Positions 1 to 12,173 are shown, counted from the first letter of the stretch. The stretch: DNA of 64,000 nucleotides from SZAS-79 sp964599095 (GCA_964599095.1 CAZREB010000025.1:1-64000); one strand, 5' to 3'. The notes: generated from the letters alone by a model not told the origin. Numbers and translations are program-made.

Positions 1-3000
1 TCTCCGTCACCCCGCCGCTCGTGACCGTGTACGTGAAGCTGTCGGCGCCGTGGTAATTCGCCGTCGGCGTGTACGTGATGTTGCCGCCGGCAAGCGATAC
101 CGTCCCGTGCGCCGCCGCCCCCACCGCCGTCACCGTCGCCCCGGCGTTCTCGAAGCTGTCGTTCGCCAGCAGGCTCGTTGCCGCGATCGTCACCGGTGTG
201 TCTTCTGCCGTCGTCAGCGTGTCGTTCACGATGTCCGCAACCGGCGTTACGTTAATCGTGATCGTGTTCGGACTCTGATCCAGATCTACACCACCGTCGA
301 GCGTGCCACCACTATCCTGGACCTGGAACGTGAAGCTCGCATATCCGCTGCCGTTTGCGTCTGCTACCGGCGTGTACACGAGGTCTCCAATGCTGCCGGA
401 CGCGATGGACTGACCGGCCGTTACCGCCACGCCGGCGAGCTTCAGGACCCCGGAGACCGGCAGCGAGGTGATCTTGACTGCCAGCAGGGAATCCGCCGGG
501 CTGTCCTTTGCGTCCCCGAATCCGAAATCTGCCGGCGTAAACGCGTACACCGTGTCTTCGCCTATGGTGATTGACTTGTCGGCGCCTGTCGGCGCGTCGT
601 TCACGGAGGTCACAGCTATCGCGACCGTGTCCGTATCGGTTTTCGTTCCGCCGGTTCCGCTTGCGCCCAGATCGCTGGTCGTGACGGTCAGGGTGTCCGG
701 CCCGTGGTAGTCGGCCGCCGGCACGTAGCTCAATCCGTCGAGCGCTGCATTTACGCTAGCTTTCGTACCGCTAAAGGTCATCGTGGCGTCGGCCGTACCG
801 TCGCCGTTCGTGAACGTCAATCCTGACAGCCCGGACAGCGTCAGCGCGCCATGAGCAACACTGATGGTGACTTCCACCGTCGACGCATCCACGTCCGCCA
901 CGCTGATCAGGTTTCCATTGCCATTCGAGAACACCAGCTCCGTGTCCTCATTGGTCGCCTGGGCACCGGGCACCGTATTCACCGGGGCGTCGTTCACGCC
1001 CGTGATCGTCACCGTTCCGCTCAGGACCGCCGTCTTGGCTCCGCCAATCCCGACGTTTCCGCCGTCGTTCAATGCGATGGTCAGCGCCCGCGAACTGCCT
1101 GCGCTGGCCGGATCATCCGAAGTACTGCGGTACTGCAGCTGCGATGCAAGCGCCTGCACCCCGGTGGACGTCGCGTTGCTGTTGAAAGTGATTACCAGGT
1201 CGCTCGCGCTGCCCCCGGTGAACGATCCGATCACCGTGCCGCCATAAGTGATGTTCGTTCCGCTAACCCCGATCTGGCCGGCAGCGGTTCCCTGATCGTT
1301 GATTTCCAGGATGTCACCCGCGCCGTAACTAGCAAACGCGGCCGTCAACGTCCCGGGTGTGGCGCCCCCAAAGTTCGTGGTATCCACATCGCCGGCCGAG
1401 ATCGTCCCGGAGATCAGGGGCACCGCGACGCCGTTTTCGGTATACGTCGCGCCAACGGAGCCAGTGGCAGAAAATGTAGGTGCGTCGTTGACGGCAGTGA
1501 TATTGATCACGCGGATCACCGACGCGGTGAGCGCGCCGCCGCCCGTATTGCCCTGGTCGTTGACCGTAAGTGTCAGGTTGGTCGTCGCGGCCGGAGCATC
1601 GCGATTGTCGTTGTAGATGACAGAACCGGTCGACAGGCCACCAAGCAGATTGTTGATTTGCGTGACCGTACCCGTCAGCGATACCGCGCTTGTACCGGAG
1701 CCGGTCACGACGACCCCGCTGTCGCCGGCAGAAACGATCAACTGGCCTTCGCCGACGGACAAGGTCGTGAGGACGGTGCCCGACCCTGCGTCCACATCTC
1801 CGATGGACATGCCACCGGTGCCCGACAGCACGAGATTCACTTGCTCGGTGGCGCCATACGAAGCCGGGGCAATGGTGGCCGTCGGCGCATCGTTGACAGC
1901 CGTCGCAACTATGGACGCCGTCGCGGTGTTGGACGAAAAGGCCGAGGTGCCGCCGTTCGTGCTCGTGCTTAGGGTCGTACCTGCGGCGCCGGAGGTCTGA
2001 TCCCACGCACGGTAAGTGAAGCTGCCGCTACCCGCATTGATCGAGTCCGGCTGGAAGCGAACGAGGTCGGTATCCCTCAGCAGCAGCGACGCGGATGACG
2101 ACACGGCAGGAAATGCGGTCCAAGTGGCACCCCCGTCGATCGAATACTGCCAGGCGCCGTTCGTCACCCCGGGAACGGCCGTGATCGCAATCCCTTTTTG
2201 CGCACCGGCCGTGTCCGTGACGGTTCCGAGGAACGATCCCACCGTCTGACCGGAATTGTTTACAGCATCTTCATTGATTGCGGTGAGGCTGGGCGTGAAC
2301 ACCGTCAGCGACGGCGCCGTATTCGCCCCGCTGATCGTGAGCGTAATCGTGTTGGCAGTCGTGTCCAGGTCGACGCCACCGTTGGCGGTGCCACCCGAGT
2401 CCTGGACCTTGAACTGGATAGTGCGTGTGACGTTTGCCGCCGGCGCGGTATACACGAGCCTGCCTGCGTTGATGTCGGCAACGGAGACGTAATCACCCGC
2501 CGCTACGGCGCCGACCCCGGTCAGCGTCAACGTTCCCGACGCCGGCAACGCGGTAATCTGCACGGCAATGAAGGAGTTCGCAGGGTTGTCGAGCGTGTCT
2601 GCGAAGCCGAAATCGGCCGCCGCCAGCACGTAGTTGGTACTTTGCGTGATCGCGATCGACTTGTCGGAACCGGTCGGCGCATCATTTACCGGCGTGACGC
2701 TGATGGTCGCCGAGAGCACATTGCTGATTCGGCCGCCCGAATCGTTGACCTGGTAGTTGACGTTTCGGACAGTCGAGTCCGGCGCATTGCTGGAGTTTGA
2801 ATAAGTGATCGAGCGAAGCGCCGTCTCGTAGTTCGCGAGGGAAGCCGAACCGGTAAGCGTCAGCACTCCCGTGCCGCTGTTGAAGCTGCCTGTGATCCCG
2901 TTCTGGTTTGTGAACGACAATACGTCCTGTCCGGACACGAAATTCGTGATCGTCACCTGTGCGCTGGTCAGGGTGCCGCTGGATACGTCGGTAACGGTGA

Positions 3001-6000
3001 TTGCGGAATTGATCACGCCGCCGGCGGCGTTCTCGATATAGGCCAGCGGCGAGCTCGTATTTGCAAGCACCGGGCCATAAGGACTGGTCGTAACGATGGT
3101 CGCCACATCGGTGGCCGCCGAAAACGCGGACGTGCCGCCGCTGGTCACCGTGCTCGCCTTGCTCCCGACCGAACCGGACGTCTGGTCCCATGCGCGGTAG
3201 GTGATCGCGCCGGAACCGGGATTCGTGCCGTCCGGATTGAATCTCAGCTTGTCCGTACTGCGCAGCAGCAGGCCCGAACTCACGTCCACCGCGCCCACCG
3301 CCGCCCACGTGGTGCCGCCGTCGATCGAATATTCCCAGACGCCGCCAGAACCGCCGGCGCCGATGATCGCAATGCCCCCAAGGGGGGAAGCGTCGATGTC
3401 GGTGACGACGCTGCGATTAGTGCCCGCCGTTCCCTGGACAAAATCGGAGATCAGCTGACCGGCATTGTTCGTCTGCGAAGCGCTGATCGAGTTGAGCGAC
3501 GGCGCCCCGGCTGCGAGCACCGGTGCGTCGTTGACCGGCGTAACGGTAGTGACGATGTCGCGGGTCGCGCCGGAAACCGACGTGCTGCCTCCGTTGGTCC
3601 CGGCGTTGAACGTTGCCCGCGTGGCACCCGAGGTGAAGCTCCCGGCATACGTGTCGTCGAGCGAACGTATGGTGAGCCCGGGTGGCGTCCCGTTGTAGTT
3701 CGGAACCGCCAGAAACCGCACTTGGCTCGAGGCCGACAATGCAAGCGCCCGAGTAGTCGCATTGTCTCCCACGGTGCCCACGTCGTACCACGTGGTACCG
3801 TTGGTGGAGTATTGCCACTTCCCTTCGGTCGCCGGATTGGCCGTGTTGCCGACGATGGCCGCACCTGACAGAGCCGCGCCGGTGTCCGGATCGACATATG
3901 CACTACCCACCAGACTGGCAATCGTGGCAACTGCCGGAGAAGAACTGTCCTCGGTGCTGGAGGTAAGGGTCAGATTGCCGCCCGACCACGTGGGAGACGT
4001 GTTGGGACCGGTCAGCACATTGACCGTAAACGTGCGGGGGGTGGCGTCCGTATCGGCCCCGCCGTTCGCGGTGCCGCCCGTATCCTGCACCTTGAACGTG
4101 AACACGGCCGGCCCGGATGTGTCCGTGGACGGAGTGAACCGCAGGCGCCCCGACGCGATGTCAGATGCGCTCACCACCTGGTTGGCGGTGACCGTAACCC
4201 AGTTTCCGCCCCCCGTGGTGTCGTACTGCAGGATCCCGACCGCCGAGGGAACGCTGGCAATCGTGACCGACTGCAGCGCATTGCCTTCCGCATCGGTGAA
4301 CGCGAAATCCGACGTCTGCATGACGTAGCCGGTATTGAGCGACGTCGAGATCGCCTTGGCGATGCCGACCGGCGCGTCGTTGATTGCCACCACGCCTATG
4401 GTCGTCGTTGCCGTGTTGCTGGAGTAGTTCGTGGAATCCTTGACCACGACGTTGATGGTGCGGTCGACCGTTGCCGGCGTATCCGAAGTGCTGCTGAAGA
4501 ACACATGCCGCAACGCCGTGGCATATTCGGCGCCGGTTTTCACGCCGGTGAGCGTCAGGGTATTGCCGCTCAGCGTCGCGGTAATGCCGGAAACGTACCC
4601 GTCGTAGGTCAGCGTATCGCCGGCCTGCGCATTGGCGATGGTAACTGTCGCGCTTGCGATCGAGGATCCATCCGGGTCGCCGACCGCCGAGGTGCCCGAT
4701 GCGATCGCCACCGCGGCACCGCCTTCCGTGTAGGTACTCGCGGTGTAATTGACCTGCGATGCGTCGATCCGGATGTTGTCGAACAAGACAGCGTTGGTCG
4801 AACCGTTTGCGGTCGGCAGGAACCGGATCTGCGCGGTGCTTGAAGCGTAATTCGAAATGTCGTAAGTCTTGGACCCCGAAGTCGCCGAGGCGGCGCTGAT
4901 GGTGTCGAGCGTAGTCCAGCTGCCACCGCCGTTCGACGAGATCTGTACCTGTACCCCGCTGGTGGCGGCCGGTATCGAATAGTCGAAAGACAGCGTTGTG
5001 CCTACCCTCGTAGGCGCAATCCCCGACGGTGCCAGCAGGTCGATTGCCCGATAAATGCTCTGTGCACCGGCGCCCCCCGTGTCCTGGACCCTCAGTGCAC
5101 CGCCGACAATCTGGATCTGCCCTCCAGTGGGGCTGGTGGACTCACCGACCTCGGTCCATCCGCCATTGAAATTGAATGTCCCGGTATTGTTGCTGTAGCC
5201 GCTTGAGAAATTGTCACCCGCATAGACCGTTCCTCCCAGCGCGAGGCGCGGGCCCGAATCGGCCAACGTGACGTTTACCGTGCCCGTCGTGGTCGAGTTC
5301 GCGAGCACCGAGCCGACTTCGCTCAGGTTCGTCTTCAGGTCGCCCGTATCGGCCCCCTTGTACGACACGGTCAGGTCTTCCTGGCCGCCGCGCTCGAAGA
5401 AATCCACGCGAATGGTGTAGTTGCCGGGACCGAGGGTGGTCGTGCCGCTGGTCTCCTGCCAGGAATGGAGGCCGTCGTTGTCGACGACCGCCACGAACCC
5501 GTTTCCGTCGTTCTTGTCGATGTACACCATCGATCCGTCGTCGGAACCGCTGTAGAAGGTGTACGTGCCGCCCGTCGTGATCGTCAGCGTGTTCGTGAAC
5601 CGGATGACGAAATTGTCGAGGTCGGCGTCTCCCGTCTTGGTGCCGTTCACGGTGTCGAGTGCGGCGCCGTCGACGTTGAAGCCCGAGATGAAGTTTGCCT
5701 TGTAGGCCGGCGTGGTCGGGAATTCCGTCTTAAGGGAATTGATCGTCGAGTTGTTCCAGAACTCGTAATTGGTGCCGATCACCTGGGCCTGGCTGGTGAG
5801 CGTGTAGGTGAAGCTGTCCGTCCCGGTCGCGCCGGCGTTCGGCGTGTAGGTGAACGTCCCGTCCGCGTTCACTACGGCCGTGCCCTTCGTGGCCTGCGTC
5901 AGCAGCGCCGTGCTCAATCCGGCGGTGTCCTGGTCGTAGTCGAGGGTCCCGCTTACCGTCCTCTCGGCCGCAATCGAGCTATTGTCGAACAGCGACCCCG

Positions 6001-7425
6001 TTGTCGTTCCCAGGGTCGAGGCCGTGATGCTGTGCGGTACGGCCGTGACCGGATTGTCGTACGGGGTGATCCGTATGTAGGCGGTCGCTACCGCGCTCGT
6101 CTCGTTCCCCAGGTCCGTGATCGTGACGTTGATGGCACGCAGCGCGGTGTCGGGGGTGGCGGACGAGTTGCTGAACTTGACCGCACGGAGGGCCGCAACG
6201 AAATCCGTCGCGCTCGAACCCGTTGCGCTCGTCAGCGTCACGACGCCGTTGATGTTGTCGATGCTCGCAGTAATGCCCGACGGAAGCGCACCGACGCTGA
6301 AGGAATCGCCGGCCTTGAGGTTGGTCAAGGCGATCGTTGCGCTCTTGACCGGCTGCCCCGAGTCCGCAAGGCTTATTGTGGATGCAGCATCGAGGATCTG
6401 GACCGGCGTGGCCGCCGATTCGGAGTAAGCGCCTATATAGTTCGCGCCATCCGCTGTGATCGAGACGTTGTCGAGGAAGAACCTCTGCGCCGAGCTTCCG
6501 TCGAACCCGGACGCCACCTTGAACTTGATGACGGTGTTTTCGCCGATGTAGCTTGAGATGTCGAACGTCGAGGTCGTGTTGGACGTAACGTTCGCGAGGA
6601 TGCCGACCGTGGTGAAGTCCGCCCCGCCGTTCTTGGAAACCTGGACCTGGATTGTGTCCGCTGCGGTAAGCCCCGCCGTCCTGTAGTCGAAGGTCAGGTA
6701 CGCCGAGGTATATGCCTTGAGGTTGACGCTGCGCTCGATTGAATCGCCAAACTGCGCCGTGTGTCCGAGAAACACGACTTCCGAGGCGCCACCGAGCGCA
6801 CCCACCACCGACGGCATGACGATGTTGCCGGAGTTGGGGCTGTTGTCGCTGTTGGTCGAGCCGCCCGGGTTGTAGGCGCGGCTCCACGAGGCATCGAACT
6901 CGGTCCACCCCGTGGACCACGTATTCGGGAGATTGCTGCTGCCCGCGGTGTACGTCCCGGACGAGAAATCGTCGGCGACGCTCAATACCGCCGGTCCGTT
7001 CAGGTCCAGCTTCAACGGATCGTTCACCGGGGTGATGTTCACCGTACTCGACGTCGACGCGCTCAGGCTCCCGTCGGACACCTGCGTGGTCAGCGTGCGC
7101 GCTGTATTGTTGTCGAGCGCGGTCGTGTACGTAATCTTTCCGGCGGTCGTGAAGTACGCGTTAAGGTCCGCGACCGTACCGGCAAACGTCCGCGCGGTCG
7201 CGGTCCCGCCGATCGTGATGCCCGTACCCGCGTTGCCTGTGATGGTTCCATCCAGCAGCGACAGCGTCACCGTCAGGGTTCCGCTGTCGACGTCCGCGAA
7301 CGGCGTGCCCGTGTACACCAGGTTCCCCGCAACGTCCTCGATCACGGTGAATGCGGCCGGTGCACTCACGGTCGGCGCATCGTTCACCGCAACACCCGTC
7401 ACCGACTTGGTGCCCGTCACTGGCG
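1..7425 (-). CDS. Giant cadherin/VCBS-like repeat surface protein, part downstream of the gap (3' end outside the window)
   Basis: This is the continuation of the protein that starts at 12056. The minus-strand frame whose first full codon ends at 7423 stays open to base 1. It encodes Thr/Ser/Asp/Gly-rich repeats that end again and again in VNDAPT-type motifs, the hallmark of cadherin-like and VCBS-type extracellular repeats. About 2,475 residues are visible. Within them are two jelly-roll-like modules (4755-5230 and 6445-6985), a PA14-like domain (5270-5710), and near base 1 a block with TAEDTPVTI and ANDSFENAG motifs like those of bacterial Ig/gatekeeper repeats. Two long blocks of similar organisation (about 1500-2700 and 2700-4400) suggest supra-repeat duplication. 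The protein is probably exported and cell-surface bound or released. The C-terminus, which would hold any secretion signal or anchor, lies outside the window, so the export route cannot be read directly. Confidence 0.85.
4755..5230 (-). repeat. Jelly-roll-like module 4 of the giant protein
   Basis: This module of about 160 residues runs from a YAGDNFSSG-type opening to a VLFDNIRIDAS close. In between are a SIYRAIDL strand, a LSFDYSIP strand and an ISSNGGGSWTTLDTI strand. Its order of landmarks matches the other three modules: (G)DxF start, RxxDL, LxFDY, SxNGG, a (Y/S)xxSxxxIRF strand, and a final DN(V/I) strand. Confidence 0.65.
5270..5710 (-). other. PA14-like domain inside the giant protein
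   Basis: The encoded segment contains GTYTFYSGSDDGSMVYID, then VDNDGLHSW, then GPGNYTIRVDFFERGG and a VSYKG strand. This is the order of conserved pieces in PA14 beta-barrels, which bind carbohydrate in many surface and secreted proteins. Sugar binding is inferred from the family only. Confidence 0.65.
6445..6985 (-). repeat. Jelly-roll-like module 3 of the giant protein
   Basis: It opens with VADDFSSGTYTAG and closes with FFLDNVSITADG. Between them are SIERSVNLKAY, LTFDYRTAG, QVSKNGGADFTTVG and SSYIGENTVIKFKVAS strands, the same landmarks as in modules 1, 2 and 4. The module is about 180 residues long and is followed by a cadherin-like repeat. Confidence 0.65.
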
Positions 7426-7525
7426 NNNNNNNNNNNNNNNNNNNNNNNNNNNNNNNNNNNNNNNNNNNNNNNNNNNNNNNNNNNNNNNNNNNNNNNNNNN
7501 NNNNNNNNNNNNNNNNNNNNNNNNN
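7426..7525. other. Scaffold gap of 100 Ns inside the giant gene
   Basis: Exactly 100 undetermined bases separate two stretches that both encode VNDAPT-type repeats on the minus strand but in different frames if 100 bases is taken literally. The round length indicates a scaffolder placeholder, so the true missing length is unknown. Repeat units next to the gap are probably what broke the assembly. Confidence 0.97.
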
Positions 7526-10500
7526 CGCTCGTGGCGATCGTGAAGTTCGCGTTGAAGTTCGCCGCCGGCGTGAACGTCACCCCAGCCAGCAGCGCGTTCA
7601 CGTCCGCCTTCGCACCCGCCGCCGTCCACACACCCGTGCCCGCGTTGTACGTCGAGGTCACCGACCCCGAGGTCCCCGTGCTCAGGCTCCCCGCCGCCGT
7701 GTTCGACAGCGTCAGCGTCACCGTCACGTTCGCGCTGTCGACATCCGCCACCACGATGTCCGTCAGGTTCAGCGCCGTGTCTTCCGTGTACGTCTCGCCC
7801 GCGCTCAGGTTCGTCGCCGTCGGCGCATCGTTCACCGCCACCACGGTGATCGTGGTGCTCGCCGTGTTGCTCGACAACCCAGTTTCGTCACGGACGACGG
7901 TCGTAATCGTCCGCGTGCCCGTGCTGGGCGTGTCGCTCGAATTATTGAAACGGACCGATGCGATCGCAGTCTGGTAACTCACCTTGCTGGCGGTCCCCGA
8001 CAGCGTGAGCGTTCCGGTCGCGGCGTCGAACGCACCCGTTATGCCGGACTGATTGGTGAATTCGAGCTTGTCGGCGCCACTTTGGTAGTTCGTGGCGATC
8101 TTGATTGTGGCGCCCGATATGTTGGCGCTGTTTGAATCTTCGATGAGCGCATCGACATCGGCAATCTCCACGCCACCGCTTCCCGCGACATAGGTTGCAC
8201 TCTCAGTAAATGTGCTCGCATATCCGGTCGGTTTCGCGGTAATCGCTACATTGTCGATGTAAAGGAACTCGTTGTTGTCGAAATTCGAAGTCAACCTGAA
8301 TCGGATTACGGTGTTGGCGCTTTCATATCCGGCGAGGCTCACCGTGCGCGTGCCCGTGATGTCGTTGCTGTAGCTCGCCAGCGTAACGAACGGGCCGCCG
8401 GTGCCGTTCGTCGAGACCTCGACGACGTAGGTGTCCGTGCCATCCAGGTTTCCGCTGCTCGCAAAGTCGAACGACAGGGACGCGTCGCCGTAGTTCGAAA
8501 GGTCGACCGCGCGGTAGACGCTAGCCTGGCTGGATGCGGTACCTCCGGTGGCCGAGAGATCGGTCAGTCGAATCCGGTTTCCGGTTACCTGCGCATCGCC
8601 GGCACCCGCGTCGGAGCCGACAACACCGGCGTCGCTTTCAACCCAGTCACCCGCCCAGGGGATCGTCCCGGTCGAGGCGTTGTTGTAGGCGTTGGTGGCG
8701 AAGCTGTCGCCCGCAGTCGCCGTAGCGGCACTGCCGTCGAGGCTGATCGTCGGCCGGTTGTCGCCGGTCTGGACATTGATCGTCACCGAATCCGTGTCGG
8801 TCGCAGAATTGCTGTCGGTTGACAAAAGCGTCAGCGTGGCTGCGCCCGAGAAGCCGGCGGTCGGGATGTAGATCAGGCCATTCAGCGTCGCATTGATGTC
8901 CGCCTGCGTTCCGGAAATCGTGAGCGTCGTCGACCCGTTCGCGCCGGCGCTGATCGTGGCCGCGCCGCTGAGCGTCACCGACGCGACCCCGTTTGTCACC
9001 GTCACGCGAACGGTGGAAAGATTGCCGTTCGGATCCGCGACGCTCAGCGCATTCCCGGTGGCGGTACTGAAGACCAGCGCGCCGGGACCCGAATTCTGCG
9101 TCGCCGGCATCGAGTTGACCGGCGCGATGTTCGTGTTGCTGACCGTGATCGATGCGGTGTCGGTTGCGGTGGAAAATGCCGTGGTCCCACCGTTGCTCGT
9201 CGTATCGGCGGTCGAGCCGGCCGTGCCGCTGGTCTGGTCCCATGCACGGAACGTAATCCCGTTGGATACGGTGCCGGTGTATGACGTGTTCGGCCGGAAA
9301 TAAACGCGCGTGTTCGCGTCCGATGCCAGCAGGCGCGCAGCGCTCCCGCTAGGGGTTCCGAGCGAGGACCACGTTGTTCCGTTGTCGGTCGAGTACCACC
9401 ACGTGCCGTTGGTGGTGTTTGTCGCGGTCACTGCTATGCCCTTCACGGCATCGCTATCGGGATCGGTAATGCCGCCCACCAGCGACGACACCAGAGTCCC
9501 GACCGGCCCGCTCGGCGCTCCGGCGTTCTGCGCTTGGCCGGCCAGTGTCACGACCGTATCGGCCAGTACCGGCGCGTCGTTCTGGCCGACCACGGTGATC
9601 AGACTGGTTGCGGTGTTGCCTTCGTTGTTGCTCGAATCCCTGACGACCGCGCCGATGCTCCTCGTCCCGCGCGTACCGCCCACGCTCGGATCGTCGCCGG
9701 TGTTCTTGTAGCGGATTGCGTTGATCACCGTCGCGTAATTGGCCTTGGTATCCGTTCCGCTCAAGGTGAGGATGCCCGTGCCGGAGCTGTACGTTCCGGT
9801 GATGTTCGTACCTAGCAGCTTGGTGGTGCCGTCCAGGGTTCCGCCCGCGACGTCAAGAACGTCGCCCGTGACGACGTTGGCGATGGTGACCTTCGCGCTC
9901 GCCATGTTGGTGCTGTCGGTATCCGTGACGGTTGCGTTCATTGCAGCCGCAATGCGCACGCCGGTGTTGTCGCCCTCCGTGTACGTGTTCGTCGAGCCCG
10001 TCGGCAGCGCCGTCATCTGGACGTTGTCGACGTAGAAATAGTCTCCCGCAGTGGTATAGGCGGCAGTGCCCGACACGCGGAAACGGATGACTGTCGTCGA
10101 CGATTCGTATCCTGCGATGCTCACCGAGTCGTGCGTGTACGCGGGCGTAGAAGCGAGCGGCGACGCGCCGGTGTATGTCTTCAAGGTCGTCCAGTTGGTG
10201 CCGCCGTTCGTCGACACCTCGAGCACGACCGCATCCCCCGACGTCAGCGTGCCGGCCGTGACATAGTCGAAATCCAGCACGGAATTCGAAACGGCCGACA
10301 GATCGATCTGGCGCGTGGCTCCGGTGAACTGCCCTGCAGTGCCGCCGACGTTGCTGAGCTGAAGGGCGCCGCTCTGCCCGGTGACCGGACTGGTCACCAC
10401 CTGGACCTGGCCGTCGGCCGCTGCACCGCCTACTGCGGTCCCGGTGTCCGTTTCCGTCCAGGGGGTGGCCCACGGAAGCGTGGACCCGGATGTCGTGTTC

Positions 10501-12056
10501 GCATAGCTCTGGCTGGCGGCGAAATTGTCGCCGGCCGTTACCGTCGCCCCAGAACTCGAATCGAGGTCCAGGACCGGCGGGTTGCTGCTCGCGCCGAAGA
10601 ATGTGATGTCGTTCAACACCACCAGTGTGGTGTTTGCCGCCCCGTGGTACGTGAACGAAACCGACTGGATGCCGGTGGTATTGAAATAGACGTACGTATT
10701 TCCGTATGCCGTCGTCGTCGACGAATCGGACCCGGTACCCGAAACCGTGGCGCTCGTCGAAGACGTGGCCGTAACGGAGTTGTAGGCACTCGTCGCGATG
10801 TTGGTCGGCGCGATCTGTCCGCCCGTAGTCGTCGCGAAGAAATCCGCCGCCTCGCTGTTGTCTACGTCATACAGCGCGAAGCCAACATTGCTTACAGTGC
10901 CGCCCGGCTGCTGGGTAAAGTCGATCTTGATTGTCACCGTGCTGGCATTGCCGAGGGTGAACTGGAGTGCGTTCTGGGCAGGCGACACGCCGCCCGTGTA
11001 GCTGGCCGAACGGGCCGGGGTACTGTTGACCGAGTTGGCCGCAATCGAGATGCGCACATTGCTGCCATCGACGCTGTAATCGGTGTAGGACCCGGTCCCC
11101 GTGCCGCCGGTCCAGTTGATGGCGGAGTCGAAATCCAGCGTGTGGACCGCCAGCAGGTCGTGATATTGCTCCTGGGCGAGCCGATCGACGACGACATCGG
11201 TATCGATCTTGCCGGTGTGCATTTCCAGGTTCCAGTCGCCGCCGAGCGCTGCATCGCCGGTTGCGTTGGTGCTCGCGGCGACATCCGCACCGGTGAGCTT
11301 CGCGAGCGTTTCCGCCGCCACCTGCCCATCGGCGCCCTTCCCGAAATCGCAGCCGTACACCAGGATGTCCGCATCCGCTGTCAGGCTCTCGCCGATCTTC
11401 GCGAGCTGGGCGGCGTATGTCTGCTGCATCGTGGTCGCATTCAGCACCCCGGAGCCGAAATCGATCTGCCCCTCGTTGCCGTGGGTGATCAGGTGAATCG
11501 CATCGACCTTGCCCGCCTGGTACTGCGACATCACGTCGGCGATCTGCGCGACCGCGTCCTTGCTCGAGTCGAGCATCACGACGCGCGTGTTCGGGTTGAT
11601 CCCCTTGAGGAGCGTCGAGAAGTCCCGGACGGTGGTGTCGACGAACACGACTTCCGTGCGGCCGGTATTGAACTCCGGCGCGACGTGCGCCCCGCGATCG
11701 TCGATCGCCTTGTTCGCCGCCTCTGCCGCCTTGTCGGCAGCCGCCTTGTCCGCAGCCGCACCCGCCGGCGCGGACTTGCCATCGACCGTTGCTGCCGGGG
11801 CGCTGGTCTGAGACCAATCGACCGCCGGAACGGTCCTGTCAGCCGCTTCGGAACCCGCGCCTGACTTCGAAGCGTCGGCGCCTGCCTGGGTCGCCTTGTC
11901 GACGATATCGGCAGCCAGCGCACCGTCGAAAACGATGCGCTGCTCGAGCGCAAGGTAACGCGTCTTGCGCACGAGGCTTTTGCGTTTGCGCTTCGGCTTT
12001 GGCGCCGGCTTTCCGGTGCCGGGCGGCGGCCCTGGTGGACTTTCGTTATCGCTCAT
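7526..12056 (-). CDS. Giant DUF4347-containing cadherin-like surface protein, N-terminal part (interrupted by assembly gap)
   Basis: The ATG at 12056 opens about 1,510 residues up to the gap. Residues 1-33 are Pro/Lys/Arg-rich. LEQRIVFDGA at 37-46 matches the LEPR-xxFDGA motif typical of the N-termini of giant surface proteins. Residues 50-130 are Ala/Lys-rich, and about 134-300 form a DUF4347 domain with LITHGNEG (His192) and VYGCDFG (Cys236). After it come a first beta domain (about 300-490), two jelly-roll-like modules (10005-10545 and 8230-8715) and cadherin-like repeats ending in NDAPV/NDAPT. There is no classical signal peptide, as is usual for LEPR-type giants and type-1-like secreted adhesins. 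The start lacks a strong ribosome site. The codon phase seen beyond the Ns must be reset (see 1-7425). A role in adhesion or biofilm is the family expectation, not something shown here. Confidence 0.88.
8230..8715 (-). repeat. Jelly-roll-like module 2 of the giant protein
   Basis: It opens with TAGDSFATNAYNN and closes with FLYIDNVAITAKP. VYRAVDLSNY, LSFDFASSG, VEVSTNGTGG and LAGYESANTVIRFRL strands lie in between. It is the module most like module 1, sharing the phrases AGYES and TVIRFR. Confidence 0.7.
10005..10545 (-). repeat. Jelly-roll-like module 1 of the giant protein
   Basis: It opens with AGDNFAASQSYANTT and closes with FYVDNVQMTALPTG. TRQIDLSAVS, LDFDYVTAG, LEVSTNGGTNWTTL and IAGYESSTTVIRFRV strands lie in between. 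The layout resembles carbohydrate-binding or MAM-like jelly rolls, but I cannot assign a Pfam family from sequence alone. Confidence 0.7.
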
Positions 12057-12144
12057 TTGGCGGTACCCCGCGCGAATTGCAACAAAATCGCAACAAACCC
12101 TTAAAACTTCAGGGAGTTATCCCAGCGTACAGGGATACTTTTGT

Positions 12145-12173
12145 ATTCTAGATGCTCTTATCCGTGCATCCAA
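12145..12173 (-). promoter_or_regulatory. Candidate sigma-70 promoter of the giant gene
   Basis: Reading the minus strand, TTGGAT (12173-12168) is followed after exactly 17 bases by TAGAAT (12150-12145). A transcript would begin near 12138 and leave a leader of about 80 bases before the ATG at 12056. The stretch is clearly AT-richer than its surroundings. Confidence 0.45.

Noticed and set aside
851..1972. Long plus-strand open frame (about 370 codons) opposite the giant gene
   Set aside because: It gives Arg/His/Gly-rich low-complexity protein with no domain, a shadow of the GC-rich repeat gene on the other strand.
5465..6556. Plus-strand open frame of about 360 codons
   Set aside because: Rich in Val/Arg/Asp with no recognisable motif; it lies wholly opposite the PA14-like and cadherin-like coding sequence.
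1..12056. CRISPR-like or microsatellite array in the repeat-rich region
   Set aside because: The repeats are degenerate, hundreds of bases long and coding; no short identical repeats with unique spacers exist.
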